Source of the DNA: Opitutaceae bacterium
GTDB lineage: Bacteria > Verrucomicrobiota > Verrucomicrobiia > Opitutales > Opitutaceae
Reading direction: 5' to 3'
DNA: 34,293 nt
Assembly (NCBI GenBank): GCA_030648295.1
Contig: JAUSID010000002.1
Location: 1-34,293, forward strand
In this document: positions 7,994 through 15,379 of the stretch, piece by piece
Position numbering within the stretch: position 1 is the stretch's first letter
Layout: each line of letters starts with the position of its first letter
Made by a program: the position numbers and the translations under genes
Notes under the pieces: generated by a model
What the model was told of the DNA's origin: nothing
What the model saw: the letters and a program-made list of their open reading frames with translations, nothing else
The model's database searches: none

Positions 7994-8944
7994 CTACGCT
8001 GGAACGCTCGCGAGCAAAGCGCGAGCCTCGGCCGCGATGTTCGCGGCGCGCAGGCCGTATTTGTCGAACAGATCCGAGGCGGTGCCGGACTCGCCGAAAA
8101 CATCCTTGAGCCCGACGCGGCGCAGCGCACTTGGTGCGCCCGCCTCCGCGACGGCCGCGGCGATGGCTTCGCCGAGCCCGCCGATAATCGAGTGTTCCTC
8201 GGCCGTGACGAACCCACGCGTCTCGCGGGCCGCCGCCAGCAGCGGATCGAGGTCGAGCGGCTTGACGGTCGGAAAATGCAACACCCGCGCGCTGACGCCT
8301 TCGGCCGCGAGTGTCGTCGCCGCCTCGAGCACCTCGCTTACCATGATGCCGGTGGAAACCAGCGTGATGTCGCTGCCGTCGCGCAGCAATTTCGCCCGAC
8401 CGATGGTGAAGTCGCCATGAAGTTCCGGCACGACCGGATAACTGTCGCGGCCCAGACGCAGGTACACCGGCCCCCGATGTTTCGCGGCCGCGATGGTGGC
8501 GCGGCGCGCCTCCTCGTAATCCCCCGGGACCAGCACGGTGAGGTTCGGCATCGCGCGCGTGATCGCGATGTCCTCGCACGCCTGGTGGGACGCGCCATCC
8601 CCGCCGGTCGAGATTCCGCAGTGCGTGGCTGCGACCTTCACGTTGGCTTTCGGATAACAGATCGACGCGCGCAACTGGTCGCCGGCGCGGCAGGTGGCAA
8701 ACACGCCGAAGGTGGTCGCAAACGGCAGGAAGCCCTCCAGCGCGAGACCCGCGGCGATCGAGAGTTCGTTCTGCTCGGCGGCACCACAGTTGAAAAACCG
8801 CTCGGGAAACTTCTTCTCGAAATCGCACGTCTTGGTCGCCTTCGCCACGTCGGCGTCGAGCACGACCAGCTCCGGAATCGCCGCGGCCATTTCGATCAAC
8901 GCGTCGACGTAACCCTGGCGGGTCTGCTTCATGATGCGGTTCAT
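7994..8944 (-). CDS. Transketolase, C-terminal subunit
   Basis: 316 residues carrying the pyrimidine-binding and C-terminal domains of transketolase (TPP enzyme transferring two-carbon ketol units). Seen: DADVAKATKT, the TPP-activating glutamate region FNCGAAEQNELSIAAGLA, FATTFGVFATCRAGDQLR, GISTGGDGASHQACEDIA, and the C-terminal domain with GSDITLVSTGIM and TAEEHSIIGGLGEAI. The start ATG overlaps the stop of the N-terminal subunit gene (ATGA at 8941-8944), so translation is coupled; a second ATG four codons on is less likely. Split transketolases are common in bacteria and often belong to specific catabolic routes, not the pentose phosphate pathway. Confidence 0.92.
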   Translation of the reverse strand: MNRIMKQTRQGYVDALIEMAAAIPELVVLDADVAKATKTCDFEKKFPERFFNCGAAEQNELSIAAGLALEGFLPFATTFGVFATCRAGDQLRASICYPKANVKVAATHCGISTGGDGASHQACEDIAITRAMPNLTVLVPGDYEEARRATIAAAKHRGPVYLRLGRDSYPVVPELHGDFTIGRAKLLRDGSDITLVSTGIMVSEVLEAATTLAAEGVSARVLHFPTVKPLDLDPLLAAARETRGFVTAEEHSIIGGLGEAIAAAVAEAGAPSALRRVGLKDVFGESGTASDLFDKYGLRAANIAAEARALLASVPA

Positions 8945-9768
8945 GCCAGTTCCTCCAACGCGAGCGCGTGTTCGTGTTCGTTCGGCGGCGTGCCGTGCCA
9001 GCTCGCGACGTTTTCCATGAAGGAAACGCCCCGGCCCTTGATCGTGTTCGCCACGATCATGGTCGGCCGGCCCGAAGAGGAGGAGGTCGCCGCGTTAATC
9101 GCATCGATGATGGCCTCGAAGTCGTGGCCGTCGATTTCCCATGACTGCCAGCCGAACGCCCGCCACTTGTCGACCAGCGGATCGAGCGGCATCACGTCCT
9201 CGGTGCCACCGTCGGTCTGGAGCCGGTTGCGGTCGGTGAACGCGATCAGGTGATCCAGCCGGTACTTGTGGGCGAACATCGCCGCCTCCCAGATCTGGCC
9301 CTCCTGCTGTTCACCGTCACCACAAAGCACATACGTGTAATGCGGTGCGCCGCGCAGCCTGGCGGCAAGCGCCATCCCGCACGCGGTCGAAAGCCCCAGC
9401 CCGAGCGTGCCGGTGGAGGCGTCCACGCCGGGTGTTTTTGGCTGATAGGGGTGGCCCTGGAGGTGCGAGCCGACGCGGCGGAACGTGGCGAGGTCCTCGC
9501 GCGGAAAATAGCCGGCATCGGCGAGCGTGGCATAGAGCACGGGCGTGCAGTGCCCCTTCGAGAGGACAAACCGGTCGCGATCGGGCCAGCCGGGATGGCG
9601 CGGATCGTGCCGCATGACCTCGTGGTAGAGCGCGACGAGCAGATCGGTCGCGCTCAGGCTGCCGCCGACGTGGCCGGAGTTGGCGCGATACACCATGGTG
9701 ATGATCTCGCGCCGAATCGCGCGTGCTTTCGCGGTGAGAAACGCGACCCGCTTGGCATCAAGAGACAT
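8941..9768 (-). CDS. Transketolase, N-terminal subunit
   Basis: 275 residues with the thiamine pyrophosphate-binding domain. Diagnostic features are NSGHVGGSLSATDLL, DRFVLSKGHCTPVLYATLA, GTLGLGLSTACGMALAARL and the TPP/Mg motif GDGEQQEGQIWEAA, followed by DRNRLQTDG and the terminal KGRGVSFMENVASWHG. Start 9768 gives the standard N-terminus; longer upstream reading is not family-like. It forms the active enzyme with the C-terminal subunit encoded directly downstream with a 4-bp overlap. It is the first intact gene of the minus-strand cluster. Confidence 0.92.
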   Translation of the reverse strand: MSLDAKRVAFLTAKARAIRREIITMVYRANSGHVGGSLSATDLLVALYHEVMRHDPRHPGWPDRDRFVLSKGHCTPVLYATLADAGYFPREDLATFRRVGSHLQGHPYQPKTPGVDASTGTLGLGLSTACGMALAARLRGAPHYTYVLCGDGEQQEGQIWEAAMFAHKYRLDHLIAFTDRNRLQTDGGTEDVMPLDPLVDKWRAFGWQSWEIDGHDFEAIIDAINAATSSSSGRPTMIVANTIKGRGVSFMENVASWHGTPPNEHEHALALEELA

Positions 9769-9785
9769 GATGGTGCTTCTCCCGT

Positions 9786-10025
9786 TTACGATTCGCGGAT
9801 TGCCACCGCGCGGATCGGTGATCCATCGCGGCCGGCGAAATTGAGTGGAAAACCTGCGAAGATGAACGAGTCGGGTAGAGCATCGAGATTGGCGACGGAT
9901 TCGACGACCACGATTTCCACGTCTCGCGCGAGCAGGATGTGGTCCAGCTCCAGCCACTGCTTCGGATCGTTCGAAAACGCCGGGGCGCCATGGACGCGGG
10001 GAGGGGAGAGATCGATAAGTTTCAT
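9786..10025 (-). pseudogene. Cyclase/kynurenine formamidase-like protein with internal deletion
   Basis: Only 79 residues. The N-terminus MKLIDLSPP matches the start of PF04199 cyclases and the second half (LARDVEIVVVESVANLDALP, then FAGRDGSPIRAVAI) matches their end, but the ~130-residue middle with the HxGTHxDxP metal motif is absent. I infer an in-frame deletion of a once-complete gene. The frame is open and lies 17 bp upstream of the transketolase start, so it may still be transcribed and translated. It cannot be catalytic as known for the family. Confidence 0.65.
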
Positions 10026-10159
10026 GTGCGAGCGGCCGGCGACCCGGCCACGGACAGCGGGAGCGATGCTGTCAAAAACGGCGCGCCGGGTCTTTAGCGA
10101 TGGCGGAAAATCAGCGCGCGCAAACGGAATTGGCCCCCGCGCCGTGCCCCCGCTCGATT

Positions 10160-11005
10160 CTATTTTGTCGGCGCCGGTACCCGCGCCAGCGGGTTGGCGC
10201 GCCATTTCGAGGGCGCCATGCCGGTATGCCGGTGGAACATCCGGTTGAAGTCGTGCTGCGCCACGTAACCCACGCGGGTGGAGATTTCCTTGATGCTCAG
10301 CGACGACTCGAGCAGCAGGTTTTTCGCGTGCTCCATCCGCAGGCGTTGCAGCATTTCCCGTGGCGAGCAGCCGAAGGCCTTGCGAAAGGCATGTCGCACC
10401 GAATCGTAGTTTGGCGCCGAATACAACTCGTCCAGTTCATCGTTCGGCTTTGCGACCGCGGCGTTGATGCGATGCCACAGCCGCAGGACCTCGGCGTTGG
10501 CGCGACTGGGCAGCGTGATCGTCGCCTCGTTCGAACTGGCCCAGCGCTGCACCGTAATCAGCAGCAATTGCAGCCAGGCGGAGGCGGCGGATTCACGGTG
10601 GGCCCGCGGTGCCGTGTGCTCGTTCAACAACTGGAGGAAGATCCACTGGAAGGTGTCGTTCTGCTCCGGCGTAATCGCCCAGACGCGCCGCGTCGGATCG
10701 TCCGAGCGAAAGTGATCGAGCGCGCCATAGACGTTCGCGTCGGCGGTGAAATGCACCACCCAGAACCGCGGCCGCTGCTTCGGCGAGGTCCACGCCCCGT
10801 GCCTCTCCCCGGCCCGGTAATGCAGCAGCGTGTTCGGCGCCGTCTCGCGCCAGCCGGGCGGATACCCGATGAGGCAGGCGTCGTCGGTGACGAGCGTGAA
10901 TTCATCGAAAGGGTGGGAATGCCAGTCGAACGTGGCGCCGCCGGCCGCCGCGATCGTGCGCAGGGAAACGAGCTGCGGAGCAAAGGGCGGCGGAACGGCG
11001 GGCAT
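10160..11005 (-). CDS. AraC family transcriptional regulator
   Basis: About 281 residues from the ATG at 11005 (an ATG at 11065 would add 20). The C-terminal 100 residues form the paired helix-turn-helix of AraC/XylS regulators: SIKEISTRVGYVAQHDFNRMFHRHTGMAPSKWR is the second helix-turn-helix plus signature, preceded by FGCSPREMLQRLRMEHAKNLLL. The N-terminal part (FDWHSHPFDEFTLV, then LLHYRAGERHGAW) is a cupin-type sensor domain likely binding a sugar-related ligand. It sits at the head of the catabolic cluster and divergent from two amidohydrolases, so it is the obvious candidate regulator for both. A palindromic site lies at 11093-11109 upstream of its start. Confidence 0.88.
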   Translation of the reverse strand: MPAVPPPFAPQLVSLRTIAAAGGATFDWHSHPFDEFTLVTDDACLIGYPPGWRETAPNTLLHYRAGERHGAWTSPKQRPRFWVVHFTADANVYGALDHFRSDDPTRRVWAITPEQNDTFQWIFLQLLNEHTAPRAHRESAASAWLQLLLITVQRWASSNEATITLPSRANAEVLRLWHRINAAVAKPNDELDELYSAPNYDSVRHAFRKAFGCSPREMLQRLRMEHAKNLLLESSLSIKEISTRVGYVAQHDFNRMFHRHTGMAPSKWRANPLARVPAPTK

Positions 11006-11092
11006 GGGAAAACGCGACAGGCGCAGCGGTGTTGTGTCGGGCCGCTCCGGCGGGAGCCAACGCAAAATTCGCGTCCGATGCCGCGCTAACTT

Positions 11093-11109
11093 TTAACGTA
11101 ATACGTTAA
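11093..11109. promoter_or_regulatory. Candidate operator in the AraC/amidohydrolase divergent region
   Basis: TTAACGTAATACGTTAA has perfect 8-bp half-sites around one central base and is AT-rich in an otherwise GC-rich spacer. The shape is typical of LacI/GntR-type dimer sites more than of AraC direct repeats, so the binder may be encoded elsewhere. It lies 28 bp or 88 bp upstream of the two possible AraC starts and 178 bp upstream of the amidohydrolase. The rest of 11110-11286 shows nothing recognisable. Confidence 0.5.
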
Positions 11110-11286
11110 GATGGGCCGCGCGCGATCTCGCGCGCCGGCCGGAGCACCGGCGACGCGGGGCGCAGGTCGCCGCCACACCCGCGGCGGCAGCGCCGCGTGC
11201 GGCGTGCGGGCGCGAAAAAGCTTGGGCCGGCCGGACTCCTCGCCTAACGGTTCGAGCATGGTTGCGCGTTGTGCTGGCATCCGGCG

Positions 11287-12222
11287 ATGAGCCTCGATCG
11301 GCGCAAATTTCTTCAGCGGGCGGGCGCGGGACTGGCTTTCGGGCTCGCGCCCATCCGGGGCGCGCAGCGCGAACGTCCGGCCAATCCGGGACGGCCGTTA
11401 TCGCCATCGTCCGGCGTCGGGCTGCCGAAAAGCTGGCGCGAGATGCGGAAGCTCGACGCGCACAATCACGTGTTCACACCGGTCCACCGGCCGAACGCAA
11501 ATTGGTCGGAAGTCGAGAACCTGGTCGAGGCGGCGGAGGTGCTGGGCATCGCGAAACTGTTTTGTTCGCATCCAATCGTGGGCGGTGCGCTGGTGGAAAT
11601 CGAGACGGTGCGGGACGCGAACAATTCCGTGCTCGCGGCGATGAAACGCCACCCGCAGCGGATTGCCGGCTATTGTTTCGTCCAGCCGGGCAATGGGCCG
11701 GCGGCGCTCGACGAGATGGACCGCTGCCTCGATGCCGGCATGATCGGAGTCAAGCTGTACAATCAATTCAAATACAGCGACCCGGCGGTGTTTCCAATTG
11801 CCGAGAAGTGCATCGCGCGCGGCATTCCGTTCCTGGGCCACTCGGCGTTCCTGACGGATCCGCGGGCGCTGGCTGGCCAGCCGAAAACCTCGCACGCACT
11901 CGATTTCTGCGCGCTCGCGCGGCGTTATCCGGAGCTGCTCCTGATTCTCGGTCACATCAACGGTGGCGGCGACTGGGAGTGGGAAATCAAGGGGCTGCGC
12001 GACTGTCCGGGCGTGTTTCTCGACACCAGCGGCAGCGTCCTCGAGGACGACACGATCGAACGCTGCGTGAAGGAACTCGGCCACGAGCGGGTGCTGTTCG
12101 CGACGGATTCAACCATGGAGGGCTGCGTGGGCAAGGTGCTCTCGGCGGACCTGACCGCGGCGCAACGCGAGGACATCTTCTGGCGAAACTTCCAGCGCAT
12201 CCTGGACCGGAGGCGGTCATGA
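11287..12222 (+). CDS. Amidohydrolase family protein with Tat-type signal
   Basis: 311 residues from MSLDRRKFLQ; the twin-arginine motif RRKFLQ followed by AGAGLAFGLAP indicates Tat export (an upstream ATG six codons earlier is possible). The body is a metal-dependent hydrolase of the amidohydrolase_2 (PF04909) TIM barrel: HNH at residues 59-61 (HxH metal ligands), GVKLYNQF, PFLGHSAF and LILGHINGGG carry further His ligands, and FATDSTMEG the C-terminal Asp. Relatives include lactonases and decarboxylases of sugar acids and aromatic acids. Coupled by ATGA overlap to the next gene. Specific substrate unknown. Confidence 0.82.
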   Translation: MSLDRRKFLQRAGAGLAFGLAPIRGAQRERPANPGRPLSPSSGVGLPKSWREMRKLDAHNHVFTPVHRPNANWSEVENLVEAAEVLGIAKLFCSHPIVGGALVEIETVRDANNSVLAAMKRHPQRIAGYCFVQPGNGPAALDEMDRCLDAGMIGVKLYNQFKYSDPAVFPIAEKCIARGIPFLGHSAFLTDPRALAGQPKTSHALDFCALARRYPELLLILGHINGGGDWEWEIKGLRDCPGVFLDTSGSVLEDDTIERCVKELGHERVLFATDSTMEGCVGKVLSADLTAAQREDIFWRNFQRILDRRRS

Positions 12223-12998
12223 TCATCGATATCAACGCCGCACTGGGCCATTATCCATTTCGCGCGCTGCGCTCGAATTCGGCGGACCAAATGATCGCTT
12301 TGATGGAGCGGAACGGCATCGCCCGCGCCGTGGTGTCATCGTTGCACGCGGTTTTTTATCGCGATGCCCATCGCGGCAACGAGGAGCTTTGGGCCGAGGC
12401 GCAGCCGCACGGTGATCGCTTCATCCCGGTGGCGACGGTGAATCCCAAATACGCCGGCTGGGAGCGCGACCTCGCGGAAGCGGTGGAAAAGTGGAAGGCC
12501 CGCGCGATCGCGGTGGTGCCGGAGCATCACGGTTATGGTCTCAATGATGAGCACGGCCGGGCGGTGCTCGCGCGAATCTCCGAATATGGTGTGCCGGTCG
12601 TGCTCACCCAGCGCTTCGAGGATCGGCGGCAGCGGCATCGCTGGGACGCGGCCGAGGATCTCCAGATGGCGGCGTTGCTCCAGGCGGCGCGCAACCAACC
12701 GCGACTTCGTTTCCTGCTCGTGAACTGGCAGGGACTCGACGGCCGGCAACTGGCGAATGCCGGATTGAAGGGGCGCTGCCTGATCGACTTCGCGCGGTTG
12801 CAAGTCGTGTTTCGCAAGGACGTGCCGAAGTTGATCGACACGCTCGGCGTGGAGTCGATCGCGTTCGGTTCGCACATGCCGTTCGATTACGTAGGCCCTT
12901 CGCTGGTGAAACTCGAGAACATCGAACGGCTGCGGCCCGCCGATTACGAGGCGATCGCCTGGCGAAACGCGGCGCGATTTCTCGGGCTCGGGGAGTAG
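12219..12998 (+). CDS. Amidohydrolase-like protein lacking the HxH metal motif
   Basis: 259 residues, amidohydrolase_2-type barrel: MIIDINAALGHYPFR at the N-terminus, VNPKYAGWERDL, RAIAVVPEHHGYGL, and the end FGSHMPFDYVGPSLVKLENI with AWRNAARFLGL. In active members the first strand reads DxHxH; here it is DINAA, so the two first metal ligands are missing and the protein may be a non-catalytic partner or use a different mechanism. Start ATG at 12219 overlaps the preceding stop, implying translational coupling and perhaps a heteromeric complex with that intact amidohydrolase. Confidence 0.75.
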   Translation: MIIDINAALGHYPFRALRSNSADQMIALMERNGIARAVVSSLHAVFYRDAHRGNEELWAEAQPHGDRFIPVATVNPKYAGWERDLAEAVEKWKARAIAVVPEHHGYGLNDEHGRAVLARISEYGVPVVLTQRFEDRRQRHRWDAAEDLQMAALLQAARNQPRLRFLLVNWQGLDGRQLANAGLKGRCLIDFARLQVVFRKDVPKLIDTLGVESIAFGSHMPFDYVGPSLVKLENIERLRPADYEAIAWRNAARFLGLGE

Positions 12999-13034
12999 GG
13001 AAGAGCAGCCTCAGACCCGACACAATTCCCGGTT

Positions 13035-13120
13035 TGTCATTCTGAGGCTTGGCGAAGAATCCAGCACGATGCTCGCAGCCGGACGCGCCACTGGATTCTT
13101 CGGCGGCCCTCAGAATGACA
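13035..13120. repeat. Long hairpin element with GTCATTCTGAG ends
   Basis: Left arm 13035-13064 and right arm 13091-13120 are near-perfect reverse complements of 30 bp around a 26-nt loop. The ends TGTCATTCTGAG.../...CTCAGAATGACA resemble widely dispersed bacterial hairpin repeats. Lies downstream of the amidohydrolase pair, where it could also act as a transcription attenuator. Confidence 0.8.
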
Positions 13121-13136
13121 GTTTTGGAATTTTCGA

Positions 13137-13208
13137 AAACCCTGGTCGCCTTCGGCGCCGCCAAAGGCGGGTAAACCCTGGCCGCCTTCGGCGCCGCCGG
13201 AGGCGGGC
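13137..13208. repeat. Two tandem 36-bp palindromic repeats
   Basis: 13137-13172 and 13173-13208 are direct copies (AAACCCTGG start) differing at few bases. Each contains a small CGCC-TTC-GGCG hairpin and a larger ~CCGCC...GGCGG pairing. They lie about 120 bp before the sulfatase start. The rest of 12999-13330 holds no gene I can support. Confidence 0.75.
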
Positions 13209-13330
13209 AAGCTTGACCTGTTCACAACGAGTTTGGGAGTTCAAGGAGTTTAGAGACGCGGGAGTGCGTTGCTCCGGCCGGTCGCGGCTCGACGTTTCAA
13301 TTCCGCGGCGTACAAACTCCGGATCCAACC

Positions 13331-15247
13331 ATGAGGCCGCCGAATCCCGCTTCCCGTCTGATACCTCCGCTGTTGGCACTCCTCGTCGTGCTGCGCGTCA
13401 ACTGCTCCGCCGCCGCGGCGGAGCGGCCTAACATCCTCTGGATCACGTGTGAGGACACGAGTCCGCATCTCGGCTGTTATGGGGATCCGCTGGCGGCCAC
13501 CCCGGTGTTGGACGCACTTGCGCGCGAGTCGGTGCGGTTCACGCAGGCATTCGCGTATACGGGAGTTTGCGCGCCGAGCCGTTCCTGCCTGATCACCGGC
13601 GTTTATCCGCTGCGGCTGGGCAGCCAGCACATGCGCTCGACCACGCGGCTGCCGGAGACCGTGAAATGCTTTTCCGAATACCTGCGCGCGGCGGGCTACT
13701 ACTGCAGCAACAACGTGAAGACGGATTACAATTTCGCCGTGCCAGCGGGCGCGTGGGACGAATCCAGCCGGACCGCGCACTGGCGGAAGCGCCGGCCCGG
13801 CCAGCCGTTTTTCGCCGTGTTCAATTTCACCGTGTCGCACCAGAGCCAGATCTTCTGCAGCGAACAAGCCTACGCGCAGAATACCCGCCGGCTCACGCCC
13901 GCCCAGCGCCACGATCCGGCAAAGGTCGCCGTGCCGCCGATTCATCCCGACACGCCGGAATTCCGCCACGAATGGGCGCGGCATTTCGACAACGTGACCG
14001 CGGTCGATTACAGCGCCGGTGACGTGCTGGCGGAGCTCGCGCGGGACGGGCTCGCGGAAAACACGATTGTTTTCTTTTTCTCCGATCACGGCACCGGCAT
14101 GCCGGCGGTGAAGACCTTCGTGTGGGACGCGAGCCTGCGCGTGCCGCTTCTGATTCGTTTTCCCCCGCGCCGGCGCGACGCTGCTCCGGCGAAACCGGGC
14201 GGGACCAGCGATCGGTTGGTCAGCTTCGTCGATTTCGCGCCCACCGTCCTGAGTCTTTGCGGACTGGAAATTCCCGCCCACATGCAGGGCGTGCCCTTCC
14301 TCGGCCCGAAGACGCGGCCACCGCGAACGATCGTTTTCGGCGGGAAGGACCGGCAGGGCGAACGCGCGGATACGATTCGTTATGTCCACGATGGCCGTTT
14401 CCATTACCTGCGCAATTTTCAGCCGCACCTGCCCTGGGCCCAGCACATCAGCTATGTGCACCAGCATCCGAGCATGCAGGCCTGGCAGCGATTGCACGAT
14501 GCGGGCGAATTGAAAGGCGCTGCGGCGCGTTTCTTCGAAACGAAGCCGAGCGAGGAACTTTACGATGTGCGGGCGGATCCGTGGGAGACGCGCAACCTTG
14601 CTGGTGATTCACAGTATCGCGGCGAGCTTGAACGCTTGCGAGCGACGTGCCGGGCGGAAATGAAACGCGCGGGTGATCTCGGGCTGCTGCCGGAATTCGA
14701 GATGCATGCGCGCGGGGCCGGCCGGCCGCTTTATGATCTGGCGACCGACCCGAAGTTCAACCCGCTGGATGCGCTGCTTGACGCTGCGTGGATCGCCAAC
14801 CAGCGCGATCGCCGCAACGTATCCAAATTGGTGGCACTGCTGAACGCCGGTGATGCCGCGGTCCGATGGTGGGGCGCGGTCGGGTTGGTGGCACTTGGCG
14901 GGTCGGCCGCCGACGCGGTGCCCGCGCTTCGGCAATCGGCGAGTGACACTTCACCTGACGTCCGGCTCGCCGTGGCCGGGGCGCTGGCGAATCTCGGCCA
15001 TGATGCCGAGGCCTTGCCGCTGATCCGCGAGGCGTTGCGGCACGACTCGGCGTTGATCCGGCTCGCGGCGCTCAACGTGGCGGATCGACTCGGTGCGCGC
15101 GCCGAGCCTTTGCTGCCGTCGATTCGGGCCGCGGCGTTGCGTGATCCTGCGCACAAGGATGCTTCCGATTATGTCGGCCGGATGACGGAGTATGTGCCGG
15201 AACGAATCATGGCCGCCGCTGCGCGTATCCGGCCCAGCCGCGAGTAG
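13331..15247 (+). CDS. Secreted sulfatase with C-terminal HEAT repeats
   Basis: 638 residues. A signal peptide (about 1-30, hydrophobic IPPLLALLVVLRV) is followed by an alkaline phosphatase-superfamily sulfatase: NILWITCEDTSPH carries the first metal Asp, and C80-A-P-S-R84 in TGVCAPSRSCLITG is the formylglycine maturation signature. SDHGTGMPAVKTFVWDASLRVPLL supplies the C-terminal metal Asp/His and the sulfate-site Lys. The catalytic part ends near residue ~490; the last ~130 residues contain HEAT-type repeats (WWGAVGLVALGG, VRLAVAGALANLGHDA, IRLAALNVADRLG), an extension seen in planctomycete and verrucomicrobial sulfatases. It probably desulfates a polysaccharide in the periplasm or outside. 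A maturase gene is not in the window. Confidence 0.9.
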   Translation: MRPPNPASRLIPPLLALLVVLRVNCSAAAAERPNILWITCEDTSPHLGCYGDPLAATPVLDALARESVRFTQAFAYTGVCAPSRSCLITGVYPLRLGSQHMRSTTRLPETVKCFSEYLRAAGYYCSNNVKTDYNFAVPAGAWDESSRTAHWRKRRPGQPFFAVFNFTVSHQSQIFCSEQAYAQNTRRLTPAQRHDPAKVAVPPIHPDTPEFRHEWARHFDNVTAVDYSAGDVLAELARDGLAENTIVFFFSDHGTGMPAVKTFVWDASLRVPLLIRFPPRRRDAAPAKPGGTSDRLVSFVDFAPTVLSLCGLEIPAHMQGVPFLGPKTRPPRTIVFGGKDRQGERADTIRYVHDGRFHYLRNFQPHLPWAQHISYVHQHPSMQAWQRLHDAGELKGAAARFFETKPSEELYDVRADPWETRNLAGDSQYRGELERLRATCRAEMKRAGDLGLLPEFEMHARGAGRPLYDLATDPKFNPLDALLDAAWIANQRDRRNVSKLVALLNAGDAAVRWWGAVGLVALGGSAADAVPALRQSASDTSPDVRLAVAGALANLGHDAEALPLIREALRHDSALIRLAALNVADRLGARAEPLLPSIRAAALRDPAHKDASDYVGRMTEYVPERIMAAAARIRPSRE

Positions 15248-15286
15248 GGTTTTCGCGAGCGAACAGTTGAGATGTGATCGAGTTTC

Positions 15287-15347
15287 TTGGGAGCGCGACC
15301 GCCCTCGGTCGCTTCTGAATTGCGACCGGGGGCGGTCGCGCTCCCAA
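15287..15347. repeat. GGGAGCGCG palindrome, full copy
   Basis: Arms 15287-15312 and 15322-15347 (26 bp, nearly perfect) enclose the loop TTCTGAATT. Same plan as 5759-5817. Located between two convergent genes, where it could act as a bidirectional transcription stop, although neither side has a clear T-run. Confidence 0.85.
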
Positions 15348-15379
15348 CGAGCGCTTCGCCCATTCCGTGAAAATGCGGG

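Noticed and set aside
7520-9253. 577-codon open frame on the plus strand
   Set aside because: It lies antisense to the zinc dehydrogenase and transketolase genes, whose motifs are unmistakable; the frame is Arg/Ala/Gly-rich with no domain and is a high-GC shadow.
13250-14497. 415-codon minus-strand frame over the sulfatase
   Set aside because: The plus strand encodes a signal peptide, the CxPSR signature and a sulfatase fold; the antisense frame has no recognisable features.
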